A DNA stretch of 64,000 bases from SZUA-37 sp964472525 (GTDB lineage: Bacteria; Pseudomonadota; Gammaproteobacteria; UBA6429; Thiohalophilaceae). Both the position numbers and the translations under genes were made by a program. Of the stretch, positions 8,373-16,080 are shown piece by piece (position 1 is the first letter of the stretch; each line of letters opens with the position of its first letter). The stretch lies in NCBI GenBank assembly GCA_964472525.1, contig CAYYLL010000011.1, forward strand, positions 1 to 64,000. Reading direction: 5' to 3'. The notes under the pieces are model-generated. The model did not search any database. It was not told the origin of the DNA and saw only the letters and a program-made list of their open reading frames with translations.

Positions 8373-9623
8373 TTATGCTTGCTCTGCTTTTCGTTCAAAC
8401 CAAGCCGCAGCTTCTTCGTCCCAACCGTCCATACGTACATATGAACATTGGCGTGGGCTAGAAACCATATTTGGATCAACATCAATACCAATGCCTTCTA
8501 AAAAGTTTACAAGGCCGATTCGTTCAATCATTTCACCAGTACGTTCATGCTCAAGTGCATTTTCCGCAAAGAAATCAATTGTGTCACCAGCAATTTCAAC
8601 AAGGCTTTCGTAGTCTTCTTCAGTTTCAAGTTTTTTGAATGGGAGAATAACAGTACCCATTAAATCACCAATTTTAAGAGTACGTTTACCACCAATCAGC
8701 AGTGTAATACCTTTGTCATTACCTGGAGAAAGTGCTTTAGGCATAACATTGATGCAATGCATGCAACGTACACAGTTGTGGTTATCAACTTCAAGTGTAT
8801 CGTCGTCTTTTAATGTCATACATGCAGTAGGGCAACGTGAAATTACGTTATCCATCAAGTATTGACGACCTTTAGTTTCTACATAGCTTTTAACGCCATC
8901 TTGGTCGATGATCATGTCATCACGCCATGTACCAATAACGGCAAAGTCAGAACGCTCAATTGCATTTTGGCAGTCGTTAGGGCAACCAGAAATTTTAAAT
9001 TTAAATTTGTATGGAAGTGCTGGACGATGAACGTCATCAACAAATTCGTTTACAAGGTAACGTTGAGCAGCATGTTCGTTTGTGCAAGACATTTCACAAC
9101 GTGCCGCACCAACACAAGACATTGCAGTACGGACACATGGGCCTGCACCACCTAAATCCCAACCGTATTCATTGATTTCATCAAAGAAGTGTTGAATGTT
9201 GTCGGTGTCTGAACCGATGAACATGATGTTACCCGTTTGACCGTGGAAAGTAACAAGACCAGAACCGTATTTTTCCCAACTGTCTGCCAGTTGGTTTAAC
9301 ATGGCTGATGTGTAGTAGTTACCTGGACTAGGCTGTACACGTAATGTATGAAATTCTTTTGATTCTGGGAATGCTTCGCCTACTTCAGAAAAACGAGGAA
9401 TAATACCACCGCCGTAACCAAACACAGAAACCGTACCGCCTTTCCAGTAGCCTTTACGTGTTTCGTATGAATGTTCTAACTGACCTAATAAGGAGTTAGC
9501 AACTTTATTAATTTTTTCATTGGGATGATCGTCACGTAAACGTTTAAAACCAGAAATAAATGAAGGCCAAGGACCTTTTTCTAGCTCGTCGAGCATGGGT
9601 GTTGGGTATTGACTTTTAGCCAT
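8373..9623 (-). CDS. dsrA: DsrA, reverse dissimilatory sulfite reductase alpha subunit
   Basis: A 416-residue alpha subunit. The sirohaem/[4Fe-4S] motif is CVRTAMSCVGAARCEMSC near residue 165, followed by CPNDCQNAI near 215 and a ferredoxin-type motif CVRCMHCINVMP near 285. Start MAKSQYPTPMLDELEKGPWPSF is typical, with GGAGAAAACC immediately upstream as ribosome binding site. It is the first gene of the minus-strand dsr operon; about 490 bp of non-coding DNA with palindromes separates it from the divergent neighbour. Confidence 0.97.
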   Translation of the reverse strand: MAKSQYPTPMLDELEKGPWPSFISGFKRLRDDHPNEKINKVANSLLGQLEHSYETRKGYWKGGTVSVFGYGGGIIPRFSEVGEAFPESKEFHTLRVQPSPGNYYTSAMLNQLADSWEKYGSGLVTFHGQTGNIMFIGSDTDNIQHFFDEINEYGWDLGGAGPCVRTAMSCVGAARCEMSCTNEHAAQRYLVNEFVDDVHRPALPYKFKFKISGCPNDCQNAIERSDFAVIGTWRDDMIIDQDGVKSYVETKGRQYLMDNVISRCPTACMTLKDDDTLEVDNHNCVRCMHCINVMPKALSPGNDKGITLLIGGKRTLKIGDLMGTVILPFKKLETEEDYESLVEIAGDTIDFFAENALEHERTGEMIERIGLVNFLEGIGIDVDPNMVSSPRQCSYVRMDGWDEEAAAWFERKAEQA

Positions 9624-10117
9624 GGTTTTCTCCTTGAGGCGTTACCTGTTAGCTAACTACTAAATTAAATTTTTAACATTTAAAACCTGCGTTAGCGGGT
9701 TCTATAATTTGCGGTGAAGTCTAGGGGCTGAGTCGCTTATCGAAAACCCACCTGATGGGGTGAATTTAGCATTATAACTTATCCCTTAAGGGATAGACGT
9801 TCTAATGCTATCGAAACTCTTTCCCATTTATTTCGCTGCAATAAAATCTAATATTTACCAGTTTTATAATCAAATCAATGTCTTAGTCTATACTTCGGGG
9901 GAGATATATAACCTGAAGTTGTCACTGTGATTTAATTAGCGTTGATTAAATATGCGTATAAAATTTCTTTAATTAGCAAATTTTAATAGAACCAGTTTAG
10001 TTAGAAATACTCAGTTCGCAACCAACTTAACGAATAAAATGTTCTTCAATGAATACCCGAGATTGAACAACAATACACATATAAAATGTGCGCGTATTGT
10101 ACGAATTTAGGAAGTAA
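9624..10117. other. dsrA upstream / divergent intergenic region
   Basis: About 490 bp with no convincing gene. It must hold the promoter of the dsr operon and that of the divergent accessory genes. Visible structure is a weak hairpin at about 9686-9703 and a nested palindrome at 9767-9810 (separate entry). No confident sigma-70 or sigma-54 box could be fixed by eye. Confidence 0.5.
9767..9810. promoter_or_regulatory. Nested palindrome upstream of dsrA
   Basis: A perfect 16-bp palindrome TATCCCTTAAGGGATA (9780-9795) sits inside flanking inverted arms TAGCATTA (9767-9774) and TAATGCTA (9803-9810). It lies 144-187 bp upstream of the dsrA start. Related TATCCC-centred hairpins occur upstream of the DsrC paralogue and the TrpD-like gene. 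It may be an operator for a dimeric regulator. Confidence 0.5.
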
Positions 10118-11033
10118 ATGCAAGTGTCATTATCAGGAACCCGCCAAATAGCACCATTAGCACATTTTGATTTGCTTAATGAAAAGGCATATGCCGCTTG
10201 GAGACAAAGAAAGTTATTGAATTATCCCCGTTCCAGTATGGAACTGTTGGTTGGTATCAATGATTTTATGGCTCTAACAGCGGATGAACATGCGGCCATT
10301 CTTATTGCTCGCAAAATCTAATATGTGTGTCTATCAGGCCAACGATCCCACTCAGGTGGATAAGATAGCCATTAAACAGTTTGCTGCGCAGTTTGGTTAT
10401 AAAAATTTAGATACTAATATATGTGCAGATGAAGACAGTATTAGCTCATTGCAAACAAAAGATGTTGGGCGTCATGCGGGATATATCCCTTATTCAAACA
10501 AAAAGATCAGTTGGCACACGGATGGTTACTATAATAAACCGGAAAACACCATTCGAGGTATGTTACTGCATTGTGTTAACAATGCGCCGTTCGGTGGTGA
10601 GAATCAGTATTTGGATCCAGAAGTCTTGTATATCCACTTGAGGGATAAGAATCCAGATTATATTCGGGCTTTGATGGACAAAAATGCGATGACGATTCCG
10701 GCTAATGATGAACCGGGAGCCGAGCGTGCGGCTCAAACAGGCCCGGTCTTTAGCCTTGATAATCGAAGCGGTTGCCTCCATCTACGTTATACCGCAAGAA
10801 CGCGCAGCATCGAATGGGATGATAATTCGTTGTTAAAACAGGCCTTAGCTGAAATTACGCAGTATTTAGCAAGCGATTCGATGTTTATATTTACGCATAA
10901 GTTACAATCAGGGCAAGGCGTGCTTTGCAATAACGTGCTGCATAACCGAACAGCATTTGAAGAACAAGCTGAACCTGAAAGTAAACGCTTGATCTACCGC
11001 GCACGTTATTATGATCGAGCAACGGCGACATAG
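10118..11033 (+). pseudogene. TauD/TfdA-like dioxygenase, frameshifted
   Basis: Two abutting reading frames together read as one protein of about 305 residues. Frame one (10118-10321) gives 67 residues ending at a TAA; the second frame resumes with KSNMCVYQAND at 10314-10346 and runs to 11033. The +1 shift falls at a run of four A bases (10313-10316); removal of one A restores a continuous IARKSNMCVYQ. The second part has the TauD-family facial triad: WHTDGYY (H and D), the distal HN in NNVLHNRTAF and an arginine in RARYYDR. It heads the accessory group divergent from dsrA. It may be a real mutation, a sequencing slip, or a split two-gene arrangement (an ATG at 10323 could restart translation). 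Substrate unknown. Confidence 0.7.
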
Positions 11034-11086
11034 TTGTCGTATAACATAGTTGTCATATAAATTTTTAGAGTAAAGAAGGGTTGGAT

Positions 11087-11272
11087 ATGTTGATGTTAAG
11101 TGATTTGCTAATCGGCAATGATGTGGATTCTTATGAGGATCTTGTTAAGGCCGTTGAATCGGTTGCCAGACAGGGTGAAATGTTCTTTCAGATGGATGTA
11201 AAGCCGCCCTTTCCCGATACCCCGGATAACTGGGAAGAGCATCTGGAAGTACGATTTACCTCGGCACGTTAA
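11087..11272 (+). CDS. Small conserved acidic protein, unknown function
   Basis: A 61-63 residue soluble protein; the better start is probably MLMLSDLLIGND at 11087 rather than two codons upstream at 11081. It has no cysteine, no signal peptide, and a C-terminal block DVKPPFPDTPDNWEEHLE that looks like a conserved core. It lies between the TauD-like gene and the Cas6-like gene, with short gaps (48-54 bp and 20 bp), so it is probably co-transcribed. I do not recognise a function; the location suggests a sulfur-metabolism accessory role. Confidence 0.7.
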   Translation: MLMLSDLLIGNDVDSYEDLVKAVESVARQGEMFFQMDVKPPFPDTPDNWEEHLEVRFTSAR

Positions 11273-11291
11273 TTAATCTGGGAAAATATTT

Positions 11292-11978
11292 ATGTATTGG
11301 ACAGAAGATAAAGAGACTAAAAGCGAATTTGTTATTTCGGATAATGTGGTTGATGTGGTGTTTAATCTGCAAGGTAAGGCTATTCCGCTGGATAATGCAC
11401 ATGCCTTGTTAGAAGCGATAGAGCAGGTGTTACCGTGGGTGGCCGATGAGGAGCAAATTGGTATTCATCAGGTGTTTGGCGCGGAATCGGGCAATGGTTG
11501 GTTACGTCCAGAAAATACAGAAAATGAAGTGCTTTATTTATCCCGCAGACAAAAGTTGACCATTCGTGTCGCGAATGAACGCCTAAGTGATATTCAGAGT
11601 TTAACGGGCAAAACGTTGATGGTTGATAACTATGAATTAATCATTGGGAAATCAGTGGTACGAAAATTAAGTGATATGAATATTGTTTTTGCACGCCATG
11701 TGGTGGTGAGTGAAGCTGGTTTACCCGAAGATGCTTTTATGCAGGCTTGTGCAGAGCAAATCAAGGAATATGGCATTCGAATCAAAAAAATGATGTGCGG
11801 TCGTGAACGTTATATTCAATTGCCGGATAAAAAGTTGATTACGCGGGGGTTGATGCTCGCTGATCTGGAAAAAGCCGAATCAGTGGCATTACAGGAAAAA
11901 GGCATTGGTGTTGGACGCAAGTTGGGTTGTGGCTTGTTTTTACCTCAAAAAGGGATTGATGCGGTTAATCCAGACTGA
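11292..11978 (+). CDS. Cas6/Cmx6-like RAMP protein without CRISPR
   Basis: A 228-residue protein with the two-RRM layout of Cas6-type RAMP proteins. The C-terminus carries a clear glycine-rich loop, KGIGVGRKLGCGLFLPQK (about residues 202-219), the hallmark of Cas6 endoribonucleases, and an early IGIHQVFGAESG segment offers a candidate catalytic histidine. It resembles the type I-MYXAN Cas6/Cmx6 group. There are no other cas genes and no repeat array in the window. Its neighbours are sulfur-associated genes, so a CRISPR-independent RNA-binding or RNA-processing role is more likely. The assignment is by motif reading only. Confidence 0.7.
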   Translation: MYWTEDKETKSEFVISDNVVDVVFNLQGKAIPLDNAHALLEAIEQVLPWVADEEQIGIHQVFGAESGNGWLRPENTENEVLYLSRRQKLTIRVANERLSDIQSLTGKTLMVDNYELIIGKSVVRKLSDMNIVFARHVVVSEAGLPEDAFMQACAEQIKEYGIRIKKMMCGRERYIQLPDKKLITRGLMLADLEKAESVALQEKGIGVGRKLGCGLFLPQKGIDAVNPD

Positions 11979-12063
11979 GGCAAAGCAATTAAACGTATGA
12001 GAAATTGGAACAGGTGTGTTAATTTCTTGCGGATCTGCAAGTAAAATATCAGTAAACAACATA

Positions 12064-12091
12064 AGTCTTCGTAAAAAAATCAACGAAGACT
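12064..12091. repeat. Stem-loop upstream of the DsrC paralogue
   Basis: Perfect 9-bp arms AGTCTTCGT (12064-12072) and ACGAAGACT (12083-12091) around an A-rich 10-nt loop. It is not followed by a T-run on the plus strand, so it may be an operator or leader structure rather than a terminator. Confidence 0.5.
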
Positions 12092-12110
12092 AAAATTAAG
12101 TGGTCGTAAG

Positions 12111-12137
12111 CCAAGGTATCCCCATAGAGAGACTTGG
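12111..12137. promoter_or_regulatory. TATCCC-type palindromic site
   Basis: Arms CCAAG (12111-12115) and CTTGG (12133-12137) enclose TATCCCCATAGAGAGA, an imperfect version of the TATCCCTATAGAGGGATA palindrome seen at 25865-25884. It is about 135 bp upstream of the cysteine-less DsrC paralogue. Possible operator; could also be chance. Confidence 0.35.
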
Positions 12138-12271
12138 ATCTAGCAACAAAATTTGTTTAAATAGCGCCAAATTTTAGGCCATGATGAGATTTTAGTTGAT
12201 ATTTCAGCCTGTTTTCATCGTGGGAAAAGCATTTTAATTGTTTTATATTATTGGTTTAGTGGAGAAATTTT

Positions 12272-12613
12272 ATGCCAACACTAGAAGCAGATGGAAAATC
12301 AGTAGAAGTGACTGATAACGGTTATTTAGTTGATTATAACGAGTGGACTGAAGCCCTTGGCAGCAAAATTGCTGTTGATGAAGAAGTTGAAATGACAGAT
12401 GAACACTGGGATGTCGTTAAGTATTTACGTGTAGAACATGCCGAAAACCCAGGTGTAGAGCCCAACGAACGCGGCATTATGAAAGATATGGCAAAAAAAT
12501 GGGGTAAAAAATTAACCTCTAAGTACATGTACCAGTTATTCCCGGGTATGCCGTCCAAGCAAGGCCGTAAAATTGGTGGCTTGCCACAAAGTGTGCGTAA
12601 AGGCGGCTATTAA
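12272..12613 (+). CDS. Cysteine-less DsrC paralogue (RspA type)
   Basis: A 113-residue DsrC/TusE-fold protein, clearly homologous to the DsrC at 5713-6048 (shared GYLVDYNEW, LTDEHWDV-like helix and the LFPGMPSKQ...GGLP tail). Both redox cysteines are gone: the first is replaced in KQGRKIGGLP and the tail ends SVRKGGY instead of PTGCV. It contains no cysteine at all, so it cannot carry sulfur. Proteins of this kind have been termed RspA and suggested to be regulatory. A good spacing to GGAGAAATTTT supports the ATG. It stands alone after a 290-bp leader containing two hairpins. Confidence 0.88.
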   Translation: MPTLEADGKSVEVTDNGYLVDYNEWTEALGSKIAVDEEVEMTDEHWDVVKYLRVEHAENPGVEPNERGIMKDMAKKWGKKLTSKYMYQLFPGMPSKQGRKIGGLPQSVRKGGY

Positions 12614-12620
12614 TCAATTT

Positions 12621-12671
12621 AAAAGCCCCATTTAACCCATCAGAGATATAGAAGGGTGAGAGTGGGGCTGC
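12621..12671 (+). terminator. Stem-loop after the DsrC paralogue
   Basis: AGCCCCA (12623-12629 area) pairs with TGGGGCT (12664-12670 area), with additional pairing AACCC/GGGT inside. There is no clear T-run afterwards, so it could be a weak terminator or a stabilising hairpin before the 69-aa gene. Confidence 0.4.
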
Positions 12672-12766
12672 TAAATTTGCGCCCACAGATTTTAAATAAA
12701 GTATATTTTAAACGAATTCAATTCACCAAACATAGAGGCTTTGGCCTTTAAACTGAGGTTAATACA

Positions 12767-12976
12767 ATGAGCGATAAAACTAAAATCATTGCTGAAATGC
12801 TAGAAATGCAAAAGAAATTCATTGCTTTTGAACAGAAAAATGGCGTTGATATGAAAGATTACTATGCGAGCCAAGAAGGCCACGTATTATTCAAATATGT
12901 AGAAAAATATGACGAGTTAGCTATGGAGTTAAATTCAATGGCTCACAAAGAAAAAGGTTCAACACGCTTCTTTTAA
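12767..12976 (+). CDS. Small helical conserved protein, unknown function
   Basis: A 69-residue, charged, apparently all-helical cytoplasmic protein (MLEMQKKFIAFEQKNGVD and YVEKYDELAMELNSMAHKEKGS helices). No cysteines, no signal. The start has a GAGGTTAATACA ribosome binding site and a strong terminator follows 12 bp after the stop. It follows the DsrC paralogue and may be expressed with it. I do not recognise a defined family. Confidence 0.75.
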   Translation: MSDKTKIIAEMLEMQKKFIAFEQKNGVDMKDYYASQEGHVLFKYVEKYDELAMELNSMAHKEKGSTRFF

Positions 12977-12987
12977 ACGTTATTTGA

Positions 12988-13030
12988 ACTAAAAAAGGCC
13001 GCTTTAGAAATAAAGCGGCCTTTTTTTAGT
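12988..13030. terminator. Bidirectional intrinsic terminator
   Basis: ACTAAAAAAGGCCGCTTTA, loop GAAA, then TAAAGCGGCCTTTTTTTAGT. GC-rich stem with A/T runs on both sides, serving the 69-aa gene on the plus strand and the hydroxylase gene on the minus strand. Confidence 0.9.
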
Positions 13031-13092
13031 GCCAGATTTCTTATCCTTGGATAACACTCTAAGCCAGATAGCCATTTTTTATCTTTTACTCC

Positions 13093-13764
13093 CTATAATT
13101 CTGACCACATCCGCACTAAATTTGCATAACATATATCCACGGTCTTACTTGCTAGGTCGTCCGGTTTTGATTGAAGAAGGTCTTCTCTCGCGGTGTTCAG
13201 CTGGTAAAGCAACTCTCGCTGTTCAGCACTGCGCACCATGCTTTGAACCCAAGTAACCGCAACCAGTCGCTCACCGCGTGTAACTGGGTTGACGTGGTGC
13301 AGACTGGAAGACGGATATAAAACGGCATCTCCGGCGTTTAATTTGACTAACTGCTCACCGAAGCTAGTTTTAATGACCAGTTCACCGCCGTCATAATCAT
13401 CGGGGCCGGATAAAAATACGGTAATGGACACGTCTGAGCGATAACGATCCGCTGCGCCCATAATGGGGTCATCCACATGGTCTCCGTATTCCATATTTTC
13501 TGTATAGCGAGCATAAAAAGGGGCGGCAATTCGATGTGGCAGAGCCGCACTTTTGTATTGCGGGTTAGCGACCAGAGAGGCCATCACTATATTATTAAGC
13601 CGGTTCATCTGGGCGGCGTTCATGGCCACCTCTTCGTTATTTTTTACTCGCTTGGCAGCACTCCCTGCGGATAAGGCACCATTAACAAAGGGAGCCTCTT
13701 TTAAAATAGATGTAATGGTTTGCAAGCGTTCAGGGGGTAATAAGGCATTAATTTTTAATAGCAT
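13093..13764 (-). CDS. PiuC/YbiX-type Fe(II)/2-oxoglutarate dioxygenase
   Basis: About 223 residues with the start at MLLKINALLPPERLQ (an upstream in-frame ATG at 13776 would add four residues). The fold motifs of PKHD-type hydroxylases are present: the metal ligands HVDD (EYGDHVDDPIMG), the distal histidine and cosubstrate arginine in LHHVNPVTRGERLVAVTWVQS, and the N-terminal NGALSAGSAA block. Family members are linked with iron uptake (PiuC next to siderophore receptors), but no receptor is seen here. It is divergent from the gene at 13861 and shares the terminator at 12988-13030. Confidence 0.88.
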   Translation of the reverse strand: MLLKINALLPPERLQTITSILKEAPFVNGALSAGSAAKRVKNNEEVAMNAAQMNRLNNIVMASLVANPQYKSAALPHRIAAPFYARYTENMEYGDHVDDPIMGAADRYRSDVSITVFLSGPDDYDGGELVIKTSFGEQLVKLNAGDAVLYPSSSLHHVNPVTRGERLVAVTWVQSMVRSAEQRELLYQLNTAREDLLQSKPDDLASKTVDICYANLVRMWSEL

Positions 13765-13860
13765 GGTTATCTTCAATCTGTAATCGCAACAGGGGATAGT
13801 ATGCGGTATAATCGTGCCTCATTCCAATTAATTAAACCCGTCAAATTCCAAGGTGTTTTA

Positions 13861-14193
13861 ATGCTCTTAAATGTACTAATTAGCGGAAGAACGATTCCGG
13901 TTGATGTCCCCGATATGATGCTGACTGAGGCACAGGAATTTTTTAAGAAAATGGATAAGGATATGGATAAGGGCTGGCAAATGAGCCGCTCTTGGGTCGA
14001 CAACTTAAATGCAGAACAACGTTGTCAGGTCGTTGGGGATAAAATATTGACTGCCATTGAAACTGAAAACAAGCAATTAATAGTGATGATGTCAGCCTAT
14101 GTCTTATATAAAGTACCCGGTTCAACGGCGATAAGAATTTCTGAAGATGGTGACATCAATGAAACAGAAATTATTATTGGTGGGCTTAATTAA
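13861..14193 (+). CDS. Conserved hypothetical protein
   Basis: About 110 residues if started at MLLNVLISGRTIPVDVP (13861); the frame is open from 13801, but the extra 20 residues lack the conserved look. The core is a helical segment EAQEFFKKMDKDMDKGWQ followed by NLNAEQRCQVVGDKILTAIETEN. No signal or membrane segment. It is 36 bp upstream of the FAD oxidoreductase gene and probably shares its promoter. I do not recognise the function. Confidence 0.7.
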   Translation: MLLNVLISGRTIPVDVPDMMLTEAQEFFKKMDKDMDKGWQMSRSWVDNLNAEQRCQVVGDKILTAIETENKQLIVMMSAYVLYKVPGSTAIRISEDGDINETEIIIGGLN

Positions 14194-14229
14194 AGCCTGT
14201 CACACACTTCTACGAGGTTCGTAAATCCT

Positions 14230-15504
14230 ATGGCAAAGACGGCCGTAATTGGTGGCGGCCCAATGGGGCTTGCCTGTGCTTATCAACTTGTATTAGATGG
14301 CCATCAGGTTGATCTTTATGAAGCAGACGATCGTCTGGGTGGTATGTCGGCACATTTTGATTTTAACGGGTTGAGCATAGAACGTTATTATCATTTTATT
14401 TGTAAAGAAGACCATGCCTTGTTCGCGCTGTTAAAAGAACTCAATCTTGAGTCAAAATTAAAATGGCATGAAACTAAAATGGGTTATTTTTATGATGGTC
14501 AGTTGTATGAATGGGGCAATCCCTTTGCCTTGTTAAAATTCCCCAAATTATCTTTTATCTCTAAAATACGTTACGGCCTGCATATGTTTGTGTCGACGAA
14601 ACGAAAAAACTGGCAGGCACTGGAAGGTATCGATGCCGTTAGTTGGTTAAAAAAAGCCGAAGGGGAAAAAACCTACAACATTTTATGGGAAAAACTTTTT
14701 GCACAAAAATTTTATAATTTTACTCCAAACTTATCTGCCCCTTGGATATGGGCACGTATTAGACGAGTAGGGCGTTCGCGTAAAAGTATTTTTAACGAAC
14801 AAATGGGTTATTTGGAAGGCGGTTCAGATACGCTATTAACAGCTTTAAAAGAAAAATTAGAGAACTTGGGTGTATCCATTTATTTAAATAGCCCCATAGA
14901 AAAAGTTGCACATAAAGATAATAAGGTACAAGGGCTCATGCTGAATGGTGAGTTTAATCACTATGATAAAGTTTACAGTACCGTTCCTCTACCTTTTGTA
15001 ACGAAAATAATTGATAACCTGCCTGAAGAACATCAAAGAAAATATGCCTCTATCAATAACATTGGTTGCGTCTGCTTAATTTTTAAATTAAAAAAAGCGG
15101 TGACTGAAAATTTTTGGTTAAATGTAAACGATGACTCTATGGAAATTCCTGGCATTATTGAATACAGTAACTTAAATAAGCAGCATGAGCATATTACCTA
15201 TATTCCATTTTATATGCCGCAAACACATCCTAAATTTAATCGTGATGACGAGGCTTTTGTTGATGAATCGAAGGCTTATTTATTTAAGATTAATCCATCT
15301 TTAAACGAAGACGACATTATTGATGTTAATGTTTCGCGTTATGGATTTGCTCAACCGATATGCCCACCGAACTTTATGGATGATTTACCACCTATTAAAT
15401 CGGATATCGACGGTTTATATATTGCCGATACTTCGTATTATTATCCCGAAGATCGTTCGATTACCGAAAGCGTTGCCCTAGGGCGTAAAATCGCAAAGCT
15501 TTAA
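14230..15504 (+). CDS. FAD-dependent oxidoreductase (amine oxidase/PPOX-like)
   Basis: A 424-residue flavoprotein with an N-terminal dinucleotide motif VIGGGPMGLACAYQL, an acidic end at LYEADDRLGG, and a C-terminal FAD motif (DGLYIADTSYYYPEDRSITESVALG). It belongs to the NAD(P)/FAD-dependent amine-oxidase superfamily, in which protoporphyrinogen oxidase, desaturases and UDP-galactopyranose mutase-like enzymes are found. It is followed 12-21 bp later by a GtrA-like membrane protein, a pairing that suggests modification of a lipid-linked sugar. Exact substrate unknown. Confidence 0.75.
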   Translation: MAKTAVIGGGPMGLACAYQLVLDGHQVDLYEADDRLGGMSAHFDFNGLSIERYYHFICKEDHALFALLKELNLESKLKWHETKMGYFYDGQLYEWGNPFALLKFPKLSFISKIRYGLHMFVSTKRKNWQALEGIDAVSWLKKAEGEKTYNILWEKLFAQKFYNFTPNLSAPWIWARIRRVGRSRKSIFNEQMGYLEGGSDTLLTALKEKLENLGVSIYLNSPIEKVAHKDNKVQGLMLNGEFNHYDKVYSTVPLPFVTKIIDNLPEEHQRKYASINNIGCVCLIFKLKKAVTENFWLNVNDDSMEIPGIIEYSNLNKQHEHITYIPFYMPQTHPKFNRDDEAFVDESKAYLFKINPSLNEDDIIDVNVSRYGFAQPICPPNFMDDLPPIKSDIDGLYIADTSYYYPEDRSITESVALGRKIAKL

Positions 15505-15525
15505 TATATAAAAATTTTGACTAAC

Positions 15526-15933
15526 ATGCTCAACATAAAAATACAGTCTGAATTCGCACGTTTTATTCTAACCGGTGGCTTTGCTGCGGGCGTGAATTTT
15601 TTAAGTCGTATTGGTTTTAGTGAATTTGTAACTTATCGCTTTGCAGTATTTTATGCGTATATTATAGGTATGATCACCGCTTTTATTTTAGCGAAATTAC
15701 TGGTATTTGATAAAAGTAGTCAATCGACATCTCACGAATTTGCACGCTTTACATTAGTAAATATAGCTGCCGTGATTCAGGTTTGGTTGATCAGCGTAGG
15801 ATTGGTTGAGTATGGGTTCCCGGCTATAAATTTTGAGTTTTATCCCGAAAGTGTCGCACATTTGATTGGAATCAGTGTGCCCGTCGTTACCAGTTATTAT
15901 GGACATAAATATTTTACTTTTGCCTCTAAATAA
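15526..15933 (+). CDS. GtrA-family membrane protein
   Basis: About 135 residues (ATG at 15526; a TTG nine bases upstream is the alternative). Four hydrophobic segments with the GtrA signature: EFARFILTGGFAAGVNF at the start and YYGHKYFTFASK at the end. GtrA-like proteins are thought to flip polyprenyl-linked sugars across the inner membrane. It is the last gene of the short operon with the FAD oxidoreductase and is followed by a terminator. Confidence 0.9.
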   Translation: MLNIKIQSEFARFILTGGFAAGVNFLSRIGFSEFVTYRFAVFYAYIIGMITAFILAKLLVFDKSSQSTSHEFARFTLVNIAAVIQVWLISVGLVEYGFPAINFEFYPESVAHLIGISVPVVTSYYGHKYFTFASK

Positions 15934-15976
15934 TATTATTTGAATAATACCTACGGTTTAACAGGATAGAGGTTGT

Positions 15977-16055
15977 AAATAAATATTTGTATAGTTTCAG
16001 TATAACTGTGCATTTGATAATGACAGTTATACTGAAGTATTTATTTCTTTTTTAT
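15977..16055. terminator. Terminator between gtrA-like gene and sqr
   Basis: TTCAGTATAACTGT (15996-16009) pairs with ACAGTTATACTGAA (16023-16036), with A-rich sequence before and TTTATTTCTTTTTT after. Suits the plus-strand operon; the AT flanks could also serve sqr from the other side. Confidence 0.8.
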
Positions 16056-16080
16056 TATTTTGTTAATGGTAAAATTTGTT

